Assembly (NCBI GenBank): GCA_009379815.1
Contig: WHSY01000027.1
Location: 1 to 52,608 of the forward strand
Reading direction: 5' to 3'
Length of the DNA: 52,608 bases
From: Pseudonocardiaceae bacterium
GTDB lineage: Bacteria > Actinomycetota > Actinomycetes > Mycobacteriales > Pseudonocardiaceae
Shown here: one piece after another, positions 35,835 through 43,814 of the stretch
How positions within the stretch are numbered: the first letter of the stretch is position 1
Layout of the letters: the number at the start of each line of letters is the position of its first letter
Made by a program: the position numbers and the translations under genes
Notes under the pieces: model-generated
Told to the model about the DNA's origin: nothing
Seen by the model: the letters and a program-made list of their open reading frames with translations, nothing else
Databases searched by the model: none

Positions 35835-37864
35835 GCCGTCCCCGCGTCGACCACGGCCAGCACCGCCCCCACGTCGACCTGCTGCCCGGGCGCCACGGGC
35901 AGCTCGGCGACCACACCGTCGGACGGTGCCGCGATACGATGCTCCATCTTCATCGCCTCCAGCCACAGCAGCGGCTGGCCCTCGGTCACGGCGTCACCCG
36001 GTGACACCGCGACCCGCACCACGGTCCCCGGCATCGGCGCGAGCAGCGAGCCCGCCGGCAGCTGCGCGGACGGGTCGGGCAACCGCGGCACCGGCTCCAG
36101 CGATACCGGCCCGAGCGGTGAGTCGACGCAGACCAGGCCCGGGTACGCCGCGACCTCGAAGCGGTGCCGCACGCCCGCCACGTCCAGCACGACCCGTTGC
36201 GGTGCGGACTCCACCAGTGTGACGTCGGGGTGGTCCTCGGCGTGCAGCCCGTCTCGGTCGATGCGGTACCGCACCTCCATCTCGCCGTACCGCTTGACCT
36301 GGGGTTGCGACGCGACGTTGCGCCACCCGCTCGGCAGCCCGCCACCGGCGCGCGCAGCGGCACGGTTGGCTGCGGCGTCGGCCAGCGCCGCGGCCAGCGC
36401 GGACAGTGACTCGATCTCCTTGCCCGCGAGCGGATCGGCGAGTGCGGCCGGCCCGTGGCGGTCCAAGAAGGCGGTGTCGGTGTCACCGACGAGGAACGCG
36501 GGGTGGCGGAGTACCCGCACCAGCAAGTCGCGGTTGGTGACCAGCCCGTGGATGCGGGCACCCGCCAGCACGGTAGCCAGCCGCCGCGCGGCTTCCTGGC
36601 GGGTGGGCGCCCAGGCGATGATCTTGGCCAGCATCGCGTCGTACTGCACCCCGACGACCGAGCCGTCCTCGACACCGGAATCGAGGCGCACGCCGTAGGC
36701 GGGTGGGACGGCGAACTCGGCGTCGACCCCGGGCACGGCGAAGCGGTGCAGCATGCCGCTCTGCGGGCGCCAGTCGTGCGCGGGGTCCTCGGCGTAGAGC
36801 CGCGCCTCGATGGCGTGGCCCTGTGAGTGATTCCGCGAGCTATAGCTCGCATCGCCACTCACGAGCGGAGCACCTTCGGCGACGCGCAACTGCAACGCGA
36901 CGAGGTCGAGCCCGGTCACGCACTCGGTGACAGGGTGCTCGACCTGCAGTCGGGTGTTGGCCTCGAGGAAGAAGAATCGAGTGAGACCTGCTTGCAGGGT
37001 CGAACCATCGGCAGTGAGACCTGCTTGCAGGGTCGAACCATCGAGACCGCCCTCGGCTGCGAGGAACTCGACGGTGCCCGCACCGACGTAACCGATCGCC
37101 CGGGCCGCGGCACGGGCCGCGTCGAACAGCGCCTCGCGCATCGGCGCGTCGACCAGCGGCGACGGCGTCTCCTCGACCACCTTCTGATGCCGTCGCTGGA
37201 TCGAGCACTCCCGCTCCCCGACCGCCCACACGGTGCCGTGCGCGTCGGCCAGCACCTGCACCTCGATGTGGCGGCCGCGCTCGAGGTAAGGCTCGCAGAA
37301 CACCGCCGGGTCGCCGAACGCCGAGGCGGCCTCGGCCCGCGCCGCCTCGACCTCACCCGGCAGCTCGGCCAGCGCCCGCACCACGCGCATCCCGCGACCA
37401 CCGCCGCCCGCCGAGGCCTTGACGAGCACCGGCATGTCGGTCGCCGTGACGGCGTCCGGGTCGAGCTCGGGCAGCACCGGCACGCCGGCGTCGGCCATCA
37501 GCCGCTTGGCCTCGATCTTCGACCCCATCGCGGCGATCACGGACGGTGGCGGCCCCACCCAGGTCAGCCCCGCCGCCTCGACCCCGCGCGCGAAATCCGC
37601 GTCCTCCGACAGGAACCCGTAGCCGGGGTGCACCGCGTCGGCGCCGGCGGCGGCCGCCGCGTCGAGCAGCAGGTCGGGACGCAGGTAGGTCTCGGACGGC
37701 GTGCTGCCCGGCAGCCGCACGGCGGCGTCGGCCTCGCGGCTGTGGACGGCGTCGGCGTCCGCGTCGGAGAACACCGCGACCGTGCCGATCCCGGCGTCGC
37801 GACAGCTGCGGAACACCCGCCGCGCGATCTCGCCGCGGTTGGCCACGAGCAGTTTCCTGATCAC
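35831..37864 (-). CDS. Acyl-CoA carboxylase biotin carboxylase/BCCP subunit with two in-frame insertions
   Basis: A 677-residue biotin carboxylase joined to a C-terminal biotinyl domain. It charges biotin with CO2 using ATP for the partner carboxyltransferase. It shows the N-terminal LLVANRGEIARRVFRSCRDA, the ATP-grasp loop [24 protein letters not shown], and biotin-lysine 639 in EAMKMEH. Two parts are not native to the family. About 22 extra residues (two copies of DGSTLQAGLT) precede RFFFLEANTRLQ. The usual 10 residues between VAEGAPL and GHAIEA are replaced by VSGDASYSSRNHSQ, which is the translated palindromic repeat. Both are in frame, so the protein may remain active. Confidence 0.93.
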   Translation of the reverse strand: MIRKLLVANRGEIARRVFRSCRDAGIGTVAVFSDADADAVHSREADAAVRLPGSTPSETYLRPDLLLDAAAAAGADAVHPGYGFLSEDADFARGVEAAGLTWVGPPPSVIAAMGSKIEAKRLMADAGVPVLPELDPDAVTATDMPVLVKASAGGGGRGMRVVRALAELPGEVEAARAEAASAFGDPAVFCEPYLERGRHIEVQVLADAHGTVWAVGERECSIQRRHQKVVEETPSPLVDAPMREALFDAARAAARAIGYVGAGTVEFLAAEGGLDGSTLQAGLTADGSTLQAGLTRFFFLEANTRLQVEHPVTECVTGLDLVALQLRVAEGAPLVSGDASYSSRNHSQGHAIEARLYAEDPAHDWRPQSGMLHRFAVPGVDAEFAVPPAYGVRLDSGVEDGSVVGVQYDAMLAKIIAWAPTRQEAARRLATVLAGARIHGLVTNRDLLVRVLRHPAFLVGDTDTAFLDRHGPAALADPLAGKEIESLSALAAALADAAANRAAARAGGGLPSGWRNVASQPQVKRYGEMEVRYRIDRDGLHAEDHPDVTLVESAPQRVVLDVAGVRHRFEVAAYPGLVCVDSPLGPVSLEPVPRLPDPSAQLPAGSLLAPMPGTVVRVAVSPGDAVTEGQPLLWLEAMKMEHRIAAPSDGVVAELPVAPGQQVDVGAVLAVVDAGTA
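36823..36862. repeat. Palindromic repeat copy 3, inside a biotin carboxylase gene
   Basis: The same 16-8-16 layout as the other copies. The right arm TCGCATCGCCACTCAC is identical, the spacer is the palindrome GCTATAGC, and the left arm GTGAGTGATTCCGCGA has diverged at a few bases. Read on the minus strand it encodes VSGDASYSSRNHS within the carboxylase frame, and with two further bases it fills 14 codons. Confidence 0.9.
36980..37043. repeat. 33-bp tandem duplication inside the same biotin carboxylase gene
   Basis: A 31-base unit at 36980-37010 is repeated without change at 37013-37043, a period of 33 bases. Each contains an imperfect hairpin (GACCTGC then GCAGGGTC). On the minus strand each encodes DGSTLQAGLT. 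Homologous carboxylases, including the second one in this window, lack this segment. Confidence 0.9.
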
Positions 37865-37882
37865 CGCCCCTCCTCTTGGGGT

Positions 37883-37912
37883 CCCGGGGTTTGTTTTTCG
37901 GGGGTCCCCGGG
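37883..37912. other. GC hairpin between carboxyltransferase and biotin carboxylase genes
   Basis: CCCGGGG at 37883-37889 pairs with CCCCGGG at 37906-37912 across a T-rich loop, in the 66-base gap between the two carboxylase genes. A stronger hairpin is found at the matching place in the other carboxylase operon (45432-45454). Confidence 0.45.
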
Positions 37913-37930
37913 TGCGGAGCCCCCGAGCGT

Positions 37931-39529
37931 TCACATCCGGAAGACACCGAAACCACCGGCGCCCGAGATCGGTCCATTATGGACGACCGAAAGGCACATG
38001 CCGAGCACGGTTCGGGTGTCGCGCGGGTCGATGATTCCGTCGTCGTAGAGTCGCCCGGACAGGAACATCGGCAGCGACTCCGCCTCGATCTGGTTCTCCA
38101 CGGCCTCGCGCATCGCGGCGTCACCCGCCTCGTCGAACTCGCGGCCTGCCGCCGCCGCGGACTGCCGGGCCACGATCGACAGCACGCCTGCCAGCTGCTG
38201 CGGGCCCATCACGGCCGACTTCGCCGACGGCCACGCGAACAGGAACCTCGGGTCGTAGGCGCGGCCGCACATGCCGTAATGGCCGGCCCCGTAGGAGGCA
38301 CCCATCAGGACCGACAGGTGCGGCACCCGGCTGTTGGACACCGCATTGATCATCATCGCGCCATGCTTGATGATGCCGCCCTGCTCGTAGTCGCGGCCGA
38401 CCATGTAGCCGGTGGTGTTGTGCAGGAAGACCAGCGGGGTGTCGACCTGGTTGGCGAGCTGGATGAACTGCGCGGCCTTCTGCGACTCCTCGCTGAACAG
38501 CACGCCCTGGGCGTTGGCCAGGACGCCGACCGGGTAGCCGTGCAACGTCGCCCATCCGGTGACCAGGCTGGGTCCGTAGAGCGGCTTGAACTCGTCGAAG
38601 TCCGAGCCGTCGACGACCCTGGCGATCACCTCGCGGGGGTCGAACGGGGTGCGCAGGTCGGTGGGGACGATGCCGAGCAGGTCCTCGGCGTCGTAGCGCG
38701 GCTCGGCGTAGGGCGTCACGGGCCCCGGCCCCTGCTTGCGCCAGTTGAGCCGGCGCACGATCGAGCGCCCGATCCGGATCGCATCCTGCTCGTCGACGGC
38801 GAGGTAGTCGGCAAGGCCTGAGGTGCGCGAGTGCATCTCGGCGCCGCCCAGCGACTCGTCGTCGGACTCCTCCCCCGTGGCCATCGTCACCAGCGGCGGA
38901 CCGCCGAGGAACACCTTCGCGCGCTCCTTGACCATCACCACGTAGTCGGACATCCCCGGCAGGTAGGCGCCACCCGCGGTCGAGTTGCCGAACACCAGCG
39001 CGATGGTGGGAACCCGCGAGGCCGACGACCTGGTGAGGTCGCGGAAGATCCGGCCGCCGGGGATGAAGATCTCCTTCTGGGTCGGCAGGTCCGCTCCGCC
39101 CGACTCCACGAGGTTGATCACCGGTAGCCGGTTCTGCGCGGCGATGTCGGCCGCCCGGTAGGTCTTCTGCGCCGTCCACGGGTTGGTCGAACCGCCGCGC
39201 ACCGTCGGATCGCTCGCGATGACCACGCACTCGACACCCTCGACGATGCCGACCCCGGTGACCAGGCTGCCGCCGACGGTGTAGTCACTGCCCCAGGCAG
39301 CCAGCGGCGAGAGCTCCAGGAACGGCGAGTCGGGGTCCAGCAACAGCTCGATGCGCTCGCGGGCCAGCAGCTTGCCGCGATCGTGGTGACGGGCCACGTA
39401 CTTCTCGCCGCCGCCCGCGACCGCCTCGGCGTGCTCGGCGTCGACCTCGGCGAGCTTGCCGAGCATGGCCTCGCGGTTGGCGACACACTCGGAAGCCGTC
39501 GGGTCCACTGTGGATGTCAATACGGTCAT
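37931..39529 (-). CDS. Acyl-CoA carboxylase carboxyltransferase subunit
   Basis: A 532-residue carboxyltransferase (beta subunit) of the propionyl/methylcrotonyl-CoA type. It moves the carboxyl group from biotin to an acyl-CoA. It has two crotonase-like halves with GNSTAGGAYLPGMSDY, LGGPPLVTMATGE, GVLFSEESQKAAQFI, TGYMVGRDYEQGGIIKHGA and GAGHYGMCGRAYDPRF. The ATG at 39529 overlaps the stop of the acyl-CoA dehydrogenase gene (ATGA). The sequence is closer to methylcrotonyl/geranyl-CoA carboxylases than to AccD5-type enzymes by overall feel, but the substrate is not certain. Confidence 0.9.
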   Translation of the reverse strand: MTVLTSTVDPTASECVANREAMLGKLAEVDAEHAEAVAGGGEKYVARHHDRGKLLARERIELLLDPDSPFLELSPLAAWGSDYTVGGSLVTGVGIVEGVECVVIASDPTVRGGSTNPWTAQKTYRAADIAAQNRLPVINLVESGGADLPTQKEIFIPGGRIFRDLTRSSASRVPTIALVFGNSTAGGAYLPGMSDYVVMVKERAKVFLGGPPLVTMATGEESDDESLGGAEMHSRTSGLADYLAVDEQDAIRIGRSIVRRLNWRKQGPGPVTPYAEPRYDAEDLLGIVPTDLRTPFDPREVIARVVDGSDFDEFKPLYGPSLVTGWATLHGYPVGVLANAQGVLFSEESQKAAQFIQLANQVDTPLVFLHNTTGYMVGRDYEQGGIIKHGAMMINAVSNSRVPHLSVLMGASYGAGHYGMCGRAYDPRFLFAWPSAKSAVMGPQQLAGVLSIVARQSAAAAGREFDEAGDAAMREAVENQIEAESLPMFLSGRLYDDGIIDPRDTRTVLGMCLSVVHNGPISGAGGFGVFRM

Positions 39530-40674
39530 CGGGTGTACCCCAGTCGCTTGGCCGCCAGCCCGGCCAGGATCTCCGAGGTGCCACCGCCGATCGGCAGGAT
39601 CCGCATGTCGCGGTAGTGCCGCTCGATCTCCGCCTCCCGCATGTAGCCCATCCCGCCGTGCAGCTGCACCGCCTGGTCGACCACCCACTGACCCGCCTCG
39701 ACGGCGGTGTTCTTGGCGAAGCACACCTCGGCGATCGCGTCGTGGCCCGCGAGGTGCTCGAGCGCGACGCTGCGGGCGTACCGGCGTGCGACGTCGATGC
39801 GCCGCGCCATCTCGACCAGCGTGTGCTGCACCAGCTGGCGGCGGATCAGCGGCTCGCCGAACGTCTCGCGCATCCGGCACCAGTCCAGCGTCAGGTCGAG
39901 TGCTCGCTGCGCGGTGGCGTAGGCCTGCACGGCCAGCGTCAGCCGCTCGCTGACGAAGTGCCTGGCCAGCTGGGCGAACCCGGTGCCCTGCTGCCCGACG
40001 AGGTTGGCTGCGGGCACCCGGCAGTCAACAAAGGACAGCTCGGCGGTGTCCGAGCACAGCCAGCCCATCTTGTCGAGCTTGCGGCTCACGGTGAACCCGG
40101 GTGTGCCCGCCTCCACGACGAGCAGTGAGATCCCGCCCGCGCCTGCCTGCCCGGTGCGCACCGCGGTGGTGACGAAATCGGCCCGGCAGCCGGACGTGAT
40201 GTAGGTCTTCGCACCGTCGACGATGTACTGATCGCCTGCACGTTTCGCGGTGGTGCGGATCGAGGCGACGTCGGAGCCGCCGTCCGGCTCGGTGATCGCC
40301 AGCGAGCCGATCAGCTCGCCGGCCAGCGTCGGACGCACCCAGCGGTCGATCTGCTCGGCGACCCCGGCGTCGACGATGTGCGGCACTGCGATCCCGCAGG
40401 TCAGCAGCGAGGCGATCAGCCCCCCGCTGCCGCCGGCCTCGTGGATCGCCTCGACCACCGTGATCGAGTCGGCAAGGTCCCCACCCCCACCGCCCACCGC
40501 CCCGGGGAAGGCGACGCCGAGCAGCCCGAGCTGTCCCGCGCGGCGGTGCAGCTCGCGCGGCAGCTCGCCCGCCCGTTCCCATTCCTCGAGATGCGGCACC
40601 ACCTCGGTCTCGACGAACTTGCGCACGGTGGCGCGCAGTTCCTGCCGTTCGGGGGTGTCGAACGGATCGCTCAC
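39526..40674 (-). CDS. Acyl-CoA dehydrogenase
   Basis: A 382-residue FAD-dependent acyl-CoA dehydrogenase. Family motifs are LAITEPDGGSDVASIRTTA, DKMGWLCSDTAELSFVDCRV, and the C-terminal QLHGGMGYMREAEIERHYRD containing the likely general-base region. It introduces a trans-2 double bond into an acyl-CoA, which the downstream carboxylase could then carboxylate. It is the first gene of the operon with the carboxyltransferase, biotin carboxylase and TetR. Confidence 0.9.
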   Translation of the reverse strand: MSDPFDTPERQELRATVRKFVETEVVPHLEEWERAGELPRELHRRAGQLGLLGVAFPGAVGGGGGDLADSITVVEAIHEAGGSGGLIASLLTCGIAVPHIVDAGVAEQIDRWVRPTLAGELIGSLAITEPDGGSDVASIRTTAKRAGDQYIVDGAKTYITSGCRADFVTTAVRTGQAGAGGISLLVVEAGTPGFTVSRKLDKMGWLCSDTAELSFVDCRVPAANLVGQQGTGFAQLARHFVSERLTLAVQAYATAQRALDLTLDWCRMRETFGEPLIRRQLVQHTLVEMARRIDVARRYARSVALEHLAGHDAIAEVCFAKNTAVEAGQWVVDQAVQLHGGMGYMREAEIERHYRDMRILPIGGGTSEILAGLAAKRLGYTR

Positions 40675-40776
40675 TCGCAGCTCCTACGGGCGGTAGGCGG
40701 CCAAGGCCGGCGACGGCAGCCTCGCAGCCCGATCCGAGAAAAACAAGCGTGGTTGCTTGCTCTCCGCGTCGCTGCG

Positions 40777-40872
40777 AAGGTCACATCCACTGCGTCCGAT
40801 ACCGCGTAGGTGCCCTACGCGGCGCCAACCCGGGATCGGGTAGGAAGGCGCCAGCCCGGGATCGGGTAGGAA
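40777..40872. repeat. Repeat cluster upstream of the acyl-CoA synthetase gene
   Basis: Three elements lie here. First, a sequence similar to the palindrome at 35086-35146, sharing CACATCCAC, GCGTC and GGTGCCCT in the same order. Second, a perfect 9-bp hairpin, CCGCGTAGG at 40802-40810 with CCTACGCGG at 40814-40822. Third, a 26-bp tandem repeat at 40821-40846 and 40847-40872 that differs at one base and ends CGGGATCGGGTAGGAA. They fill the region between two divergent genes. Confidence 0.75.
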
Positions 40873-40906
40873 GCGGTGAACGACACCATCAACGACGGAG
40901 GTCGGC

Positions 40907-43054
40907 GTGCACGACATCGAGACCGCCGAGGGACGTGGCAGCGAGCAGCTGCTGGCCCGCCTGCTGCACCCGCGTTCGATCGCGATCATCGGGGCTTCCG
41001 ACGATCCGGTGAAGATCTCCGGACGGCCGCTGGCCTCGCTGCTGCGCTCCGGCTACGCGGGCCGGGTGCTGCCGGTGAACCCGAACCGCAGCGTCGTGCA
41101 GGACGTGACCTGCTACCCCGAACTCGACGCCATCGACGGCGAGATCGACCTCGCGATCGTCGCCGTGAACGCCACGGCCACCCCCACGGCACTGCGGGCC
41201 TGCGCCGCTCGCGGCGTGGCCGTGGCCATCTGCTTCGCGGCCGGGTTCGCGGAGGGCGGGCAGCACGGCGCAGCACTGCAAGCCGAGATCGGCGACATCT
41301 GCCGCCAGACCGGGCTGCGGGTGCTCGGCCCGAACTGCCTCGGCGCGATCGGAGTCCGCGGCGGCGTCGCGGCGACGTTCAGCTCGATCTTCGACGAGGG
41401 CGGCGAGCTGCTGCCCGGCCGGGTCGCCCTGGTCAGCCAGAGCGGCGCGTTCGGCACCTTCATCTTCAGCGCCGCGCAGTCCGAGGGACTCGGTTTCAGC
41501 CACTTCGTCAACACCGGCAACGAGGTCGACCTCTCAGTGGCCGACCTGCTGCTCGCGCTGGCCGAGTCCGACGACGTGGACGTCCTACTCGCCTACTTCG
41601 AAGGGGTGTCCGACGGGACGGCGCTGGTGGCCGCGGCGCAACGGGCCGCCGAGCTGGGCAAACCGATCGTGGCGGTCAAGACGGGGCGTTCGGCGGCCGG
41701 TGCCCGCGCGGTCTGCTCCCACACCGCCTCGCTGGCGGGCCAGGACGCCGTGTTCGACGCGGTGGCCCGCCAGCTCGGCATCATCCGGGTGCCTGGGATG
41801 GAGCCGCTCATCGACGCCGCCCGGCTGCTGGCCAGTGGCACGCGAGCGACCGGCAGGCGACTGTCGATCCTGAGCGTGTCCGGCGGCGCCGGCGCGCTGG
41901 CCAGCGACCTCGCGGCCGACGCCGGCCTGCAGGTCGACGCCTGGAGCCCGGACTGGCAGCACCGAATGGCCGGGGTCATCCCCGCGCACGGCTCACCCCG
42001 CAACCCGATCGACCTCACCGGCACGCTGCTCAGCGACCCCGGCATCCTCGAGCGCGCGCTCGACGCCACCCTCGACCACCCGAACACCGACATCGTCCTG
42101 GTGCTGCTGGGCAACGTCGACCGCGGCTCCGAGCGCCTGGTCGCCGCGCTGCACGACGCGCACCGCCGCTGCACCGTGCCGGTCGTGGTGGTGTGGACCG
42201 GAGGTAGCGGGCGGCCCCGGCAGCGGCTGGCCGAGCTGGGTGTGCCCTGCTACACCGATCCGGGGCGGGCGATCGCCGCGCTGGGCGCGCTGGCCGACCA
42301 CGGGCTGCGGCCGCCCCTGTCAACGCGACCGGAGCTGCCCGGTGTCGACCCGGCCGCGGCGCGCACCGTGCTGGACCGGGTGCGGGCGCAGCAGCGCACC
42401 CGTCTCGACGAAGCCGAGTCGGCCGCCGTGCTGGCCGCCTACGGCATCCACACCGCACCGGCGGTCGCCGCCGCGGGGCCCGAGGAGGCCGTCGCCGCCG
42501 CCGCGGAGCTCGGGGGCGAGGTCGCCGTCAAGGCGCTGTCGCCCGCACTCGCGCACAAGAGCGACCTGGGCGTCGTGCGGCTCGGCCGCACCGGACCGGA
42601 AGCGGTCCGCGACGCCGCACGCGAGGTGCTCGACGCGGCCCGACGTGCCGGGACGTCCGACGCGCGGGTGCTGGTGCAGCGCATGGCCGAGCCAGGGCTG
42701 GAACTCGTGCTCGGGGTGGCGCACGACGCGGCGTTCGGCCCGGTGGTGCTCGCGGGCATGGGCGGGGTGCTCGTCGAGCTGCTCGCCGACTCGGCCATCG
42801 CGCTGCCGCCGCTGGACCTCGCCGCCGCGCAGCGGTTGCTGCGCGGGTTGCGCGGCGCGCCGCTGCTCGACGGCGGCCGCGACGGCACCCCCCGCGACCT
42901 GCCTGCTGCGGCCGAGGCGCTGGCCCGGGTGTCACTGCTCGCGGCCGACCTCGGCGACGAGATCGCCGAGGTCGACGTCAACCCGCTCGTCGTCGGCCCG
43001 CGCGGGGCGGGTGCCGTCGCCGTGGACGCCCTCGTCGTGCTGCGCGATCCGTGA
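40907..43054 (+). CDS. NDP-forming acyl-CoA synthetase, fused alpha-beta
   Basis: A 715-residue protein of the NDP-forming acetyl-CoA synthetase/succinyl-CoA ligase superfamily. The CoA-binding domain begins RSIAIIGASDDPVKISGRPL, a ligase domain carries the phosphorylated His272 in SHTASLAG, and the C-terminal ATP-grasp domain has AVKALSPALAHKSDLGVVRL and EVDVNPLVVG. It links acyl-CoA and acid with ATP or ADP. The GTG at 40907 follows an ACGGAGG box. It lies between the two carboxylase operons, so it may activate or release a branched-chain or isoprenoid acid; this is inferred. Confidence 0.88.
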   Translation: MHDIETAEGRGSEQLLARLLHPRSIAIIGASDDPVKISGRPLASLLRSGYAGRVLPVNPNRSVVQDVTCYPELDAIDGEIDLAIVAVNATATPTALRACAARGVAVAICFAAGFAEGGQHGAALQAEIGDICRQTGLRVLGPNCLGAIGVRGGVAATFSSIFDEGGELLPGRVALVSQSGAFGTFIFSAAQSEGLGFSHFVNTGNEVDLSVADLLLALAESDDVDVLLAYFEGVSDGTALVAAAQRAAELGKPIVAVKTGRSAAGARAVCSHTASLAGQDAVFDAVARQLGIIRVPGMEPLIDAARLLASGTRATGRRLSILSVSGGAGALASDLAADAGLQVDAWSPDWQHRMAGVIPAHGSPRNPIDLTGTLLSDPGILERALDATLDHPNTDIVLVLLGNVDRGSERLVAALHDAHRRCTVPVVVVWTGGSGRPRQRLAELGVPCYTDPGRAIAALGALADHGLRPPLSTRPELPGVDPAAARTVLDRVRAQQRTRLDEAESAAVLAAYGIHTAPAVAAAGPEEAVAAAAELGGEVAVKALSPALAHKSDLGVVRLGRTGPEAVRDAAREVLDAARRAGTSDARVLVQRMAEPGLELVLGVAHDAAFGPVVLAGMGGVLVELLADSAIALPPLDLAAAQRLLRGLRGAPLLDGGRDGTPRDLPAAAEALARVSLLAADLGDEIAEVDVNPLVVGPRGAGAVAVDALVVLRDP

Positions 43055-43121
43055 ACCGTCAGTTCTCGCCGGTAACAGTTTGGGGTGCATCGGGACCCCG
43101 CGCGGCCGCCGCTGGATCGAG

Positions 43122-43733
43122 TCAGGCGCTGCCGCGGAGCGCTGCGGCCAGAGCACCGTGCGCCATGTCGCGCAGCACCTGCGCCATCGGGTCGCGGTCG
43201 ACCGCCCGGGCGCTGTACGGAGTGGAGTTGAGCAGGCCGAACATCGCGTGTGTCGACGCACGCAGCGTGGCGGCCGGAACGTCGGGCGCCAGGTCGGCGA
43301 GCACGCCGACCCACTGCTCGACGTAGCCGCGCTGCAGCCGCCGCACGGTACGGCGCTCGGGTTCGGGCACGTTGCCCAGCTCCCGGTCGTGCACGGTGAT
43401 CAGCGCGGGCTCGGACAGCGCGAACTCGATGTGGCCGCTGATCAGCGCGTCCAGTGCGGCGGCGGGATGATCGGCAGTATCGACGCGCTCCCGGCCGCCT
43501 GCCAGCAGCCGCTCGCTGACGTCGAGCAGCATCCGCGCCAGCACCGCGTCCTTGCCGGGGAAGTGCCGGTAGATGCCCGGGCCCCGGATGCCGACGGCAC
43601 GCCCGATGTCCTCGATGGAGACACCGTGATACCCGCGCTCGGCGAACAGCCGCGCGGCGGCGTCGAGGATCTGCGTCCGTCGCGACGGCGAGCGCCGTGG
43701 CGCGGGGCCGGAGCTGCGCAGCGGCGTCGCCAT
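43122..43733 (-). CDS. TetR family regulator of the carboxylase operon
   Basis: A 203-residue TetR regulator with the DNA-binding part TQILDAAARLFAERGYHGVS, then IEDIGRAVGIRGPGIYRHFP, at about residues 20-60, and a helical ligand domain. It is divergent from the carboxyltransferase operon, with two matching 16-bp dyads in the 81-base gap. It probably represses both itself and the operon. An acyl-CoA ligand is likely from context. Confidence 0.88.
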   Translation of the reverse strand: MATPLRSSGPAPRRSPSRRTQILDAAARLFAERGYHGVSIEDIGRAVGIRGPGIYRHFPGKDAVLARMLLDVSERLLAGGRERVDTADHPAAALDALISGHIEFALSEPALITVHDRELGNVPEPERRTVRRLQRGYVEQWVGVLADLAPDVPAATLRASTHAMFGLLNSTPYSARAVDRDPMAQVLRDMAHGALAAALRGSA

Positions 43734-43754
43734 GCCGATATGCTAGACGACGTT

Positions 43755-43798
43755 GTTAATGAGCGCTAACATCAGTCGTGGAGTTAGCGAGCGTTAAC
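43755..43798. promoter_or_regulatory. Two TetR-type operators in the divergent promoter
   Basis: GTTAATGAGCGCTAAC at 43755-43770 and GTTAGCGAGCGTTAAC at 43783-43798 follow the same dyad pattern (GTTA, six to eight bases, TAAC), with centres 28 bases apart. They occupy the gap between the TetR gene and the carboxyltransferase gene. The spacing fits binding of two dimers. Confidence 0.72.
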
Positions 43799-43814
43799 GC
43801 ATAGCGGAGCAGGG

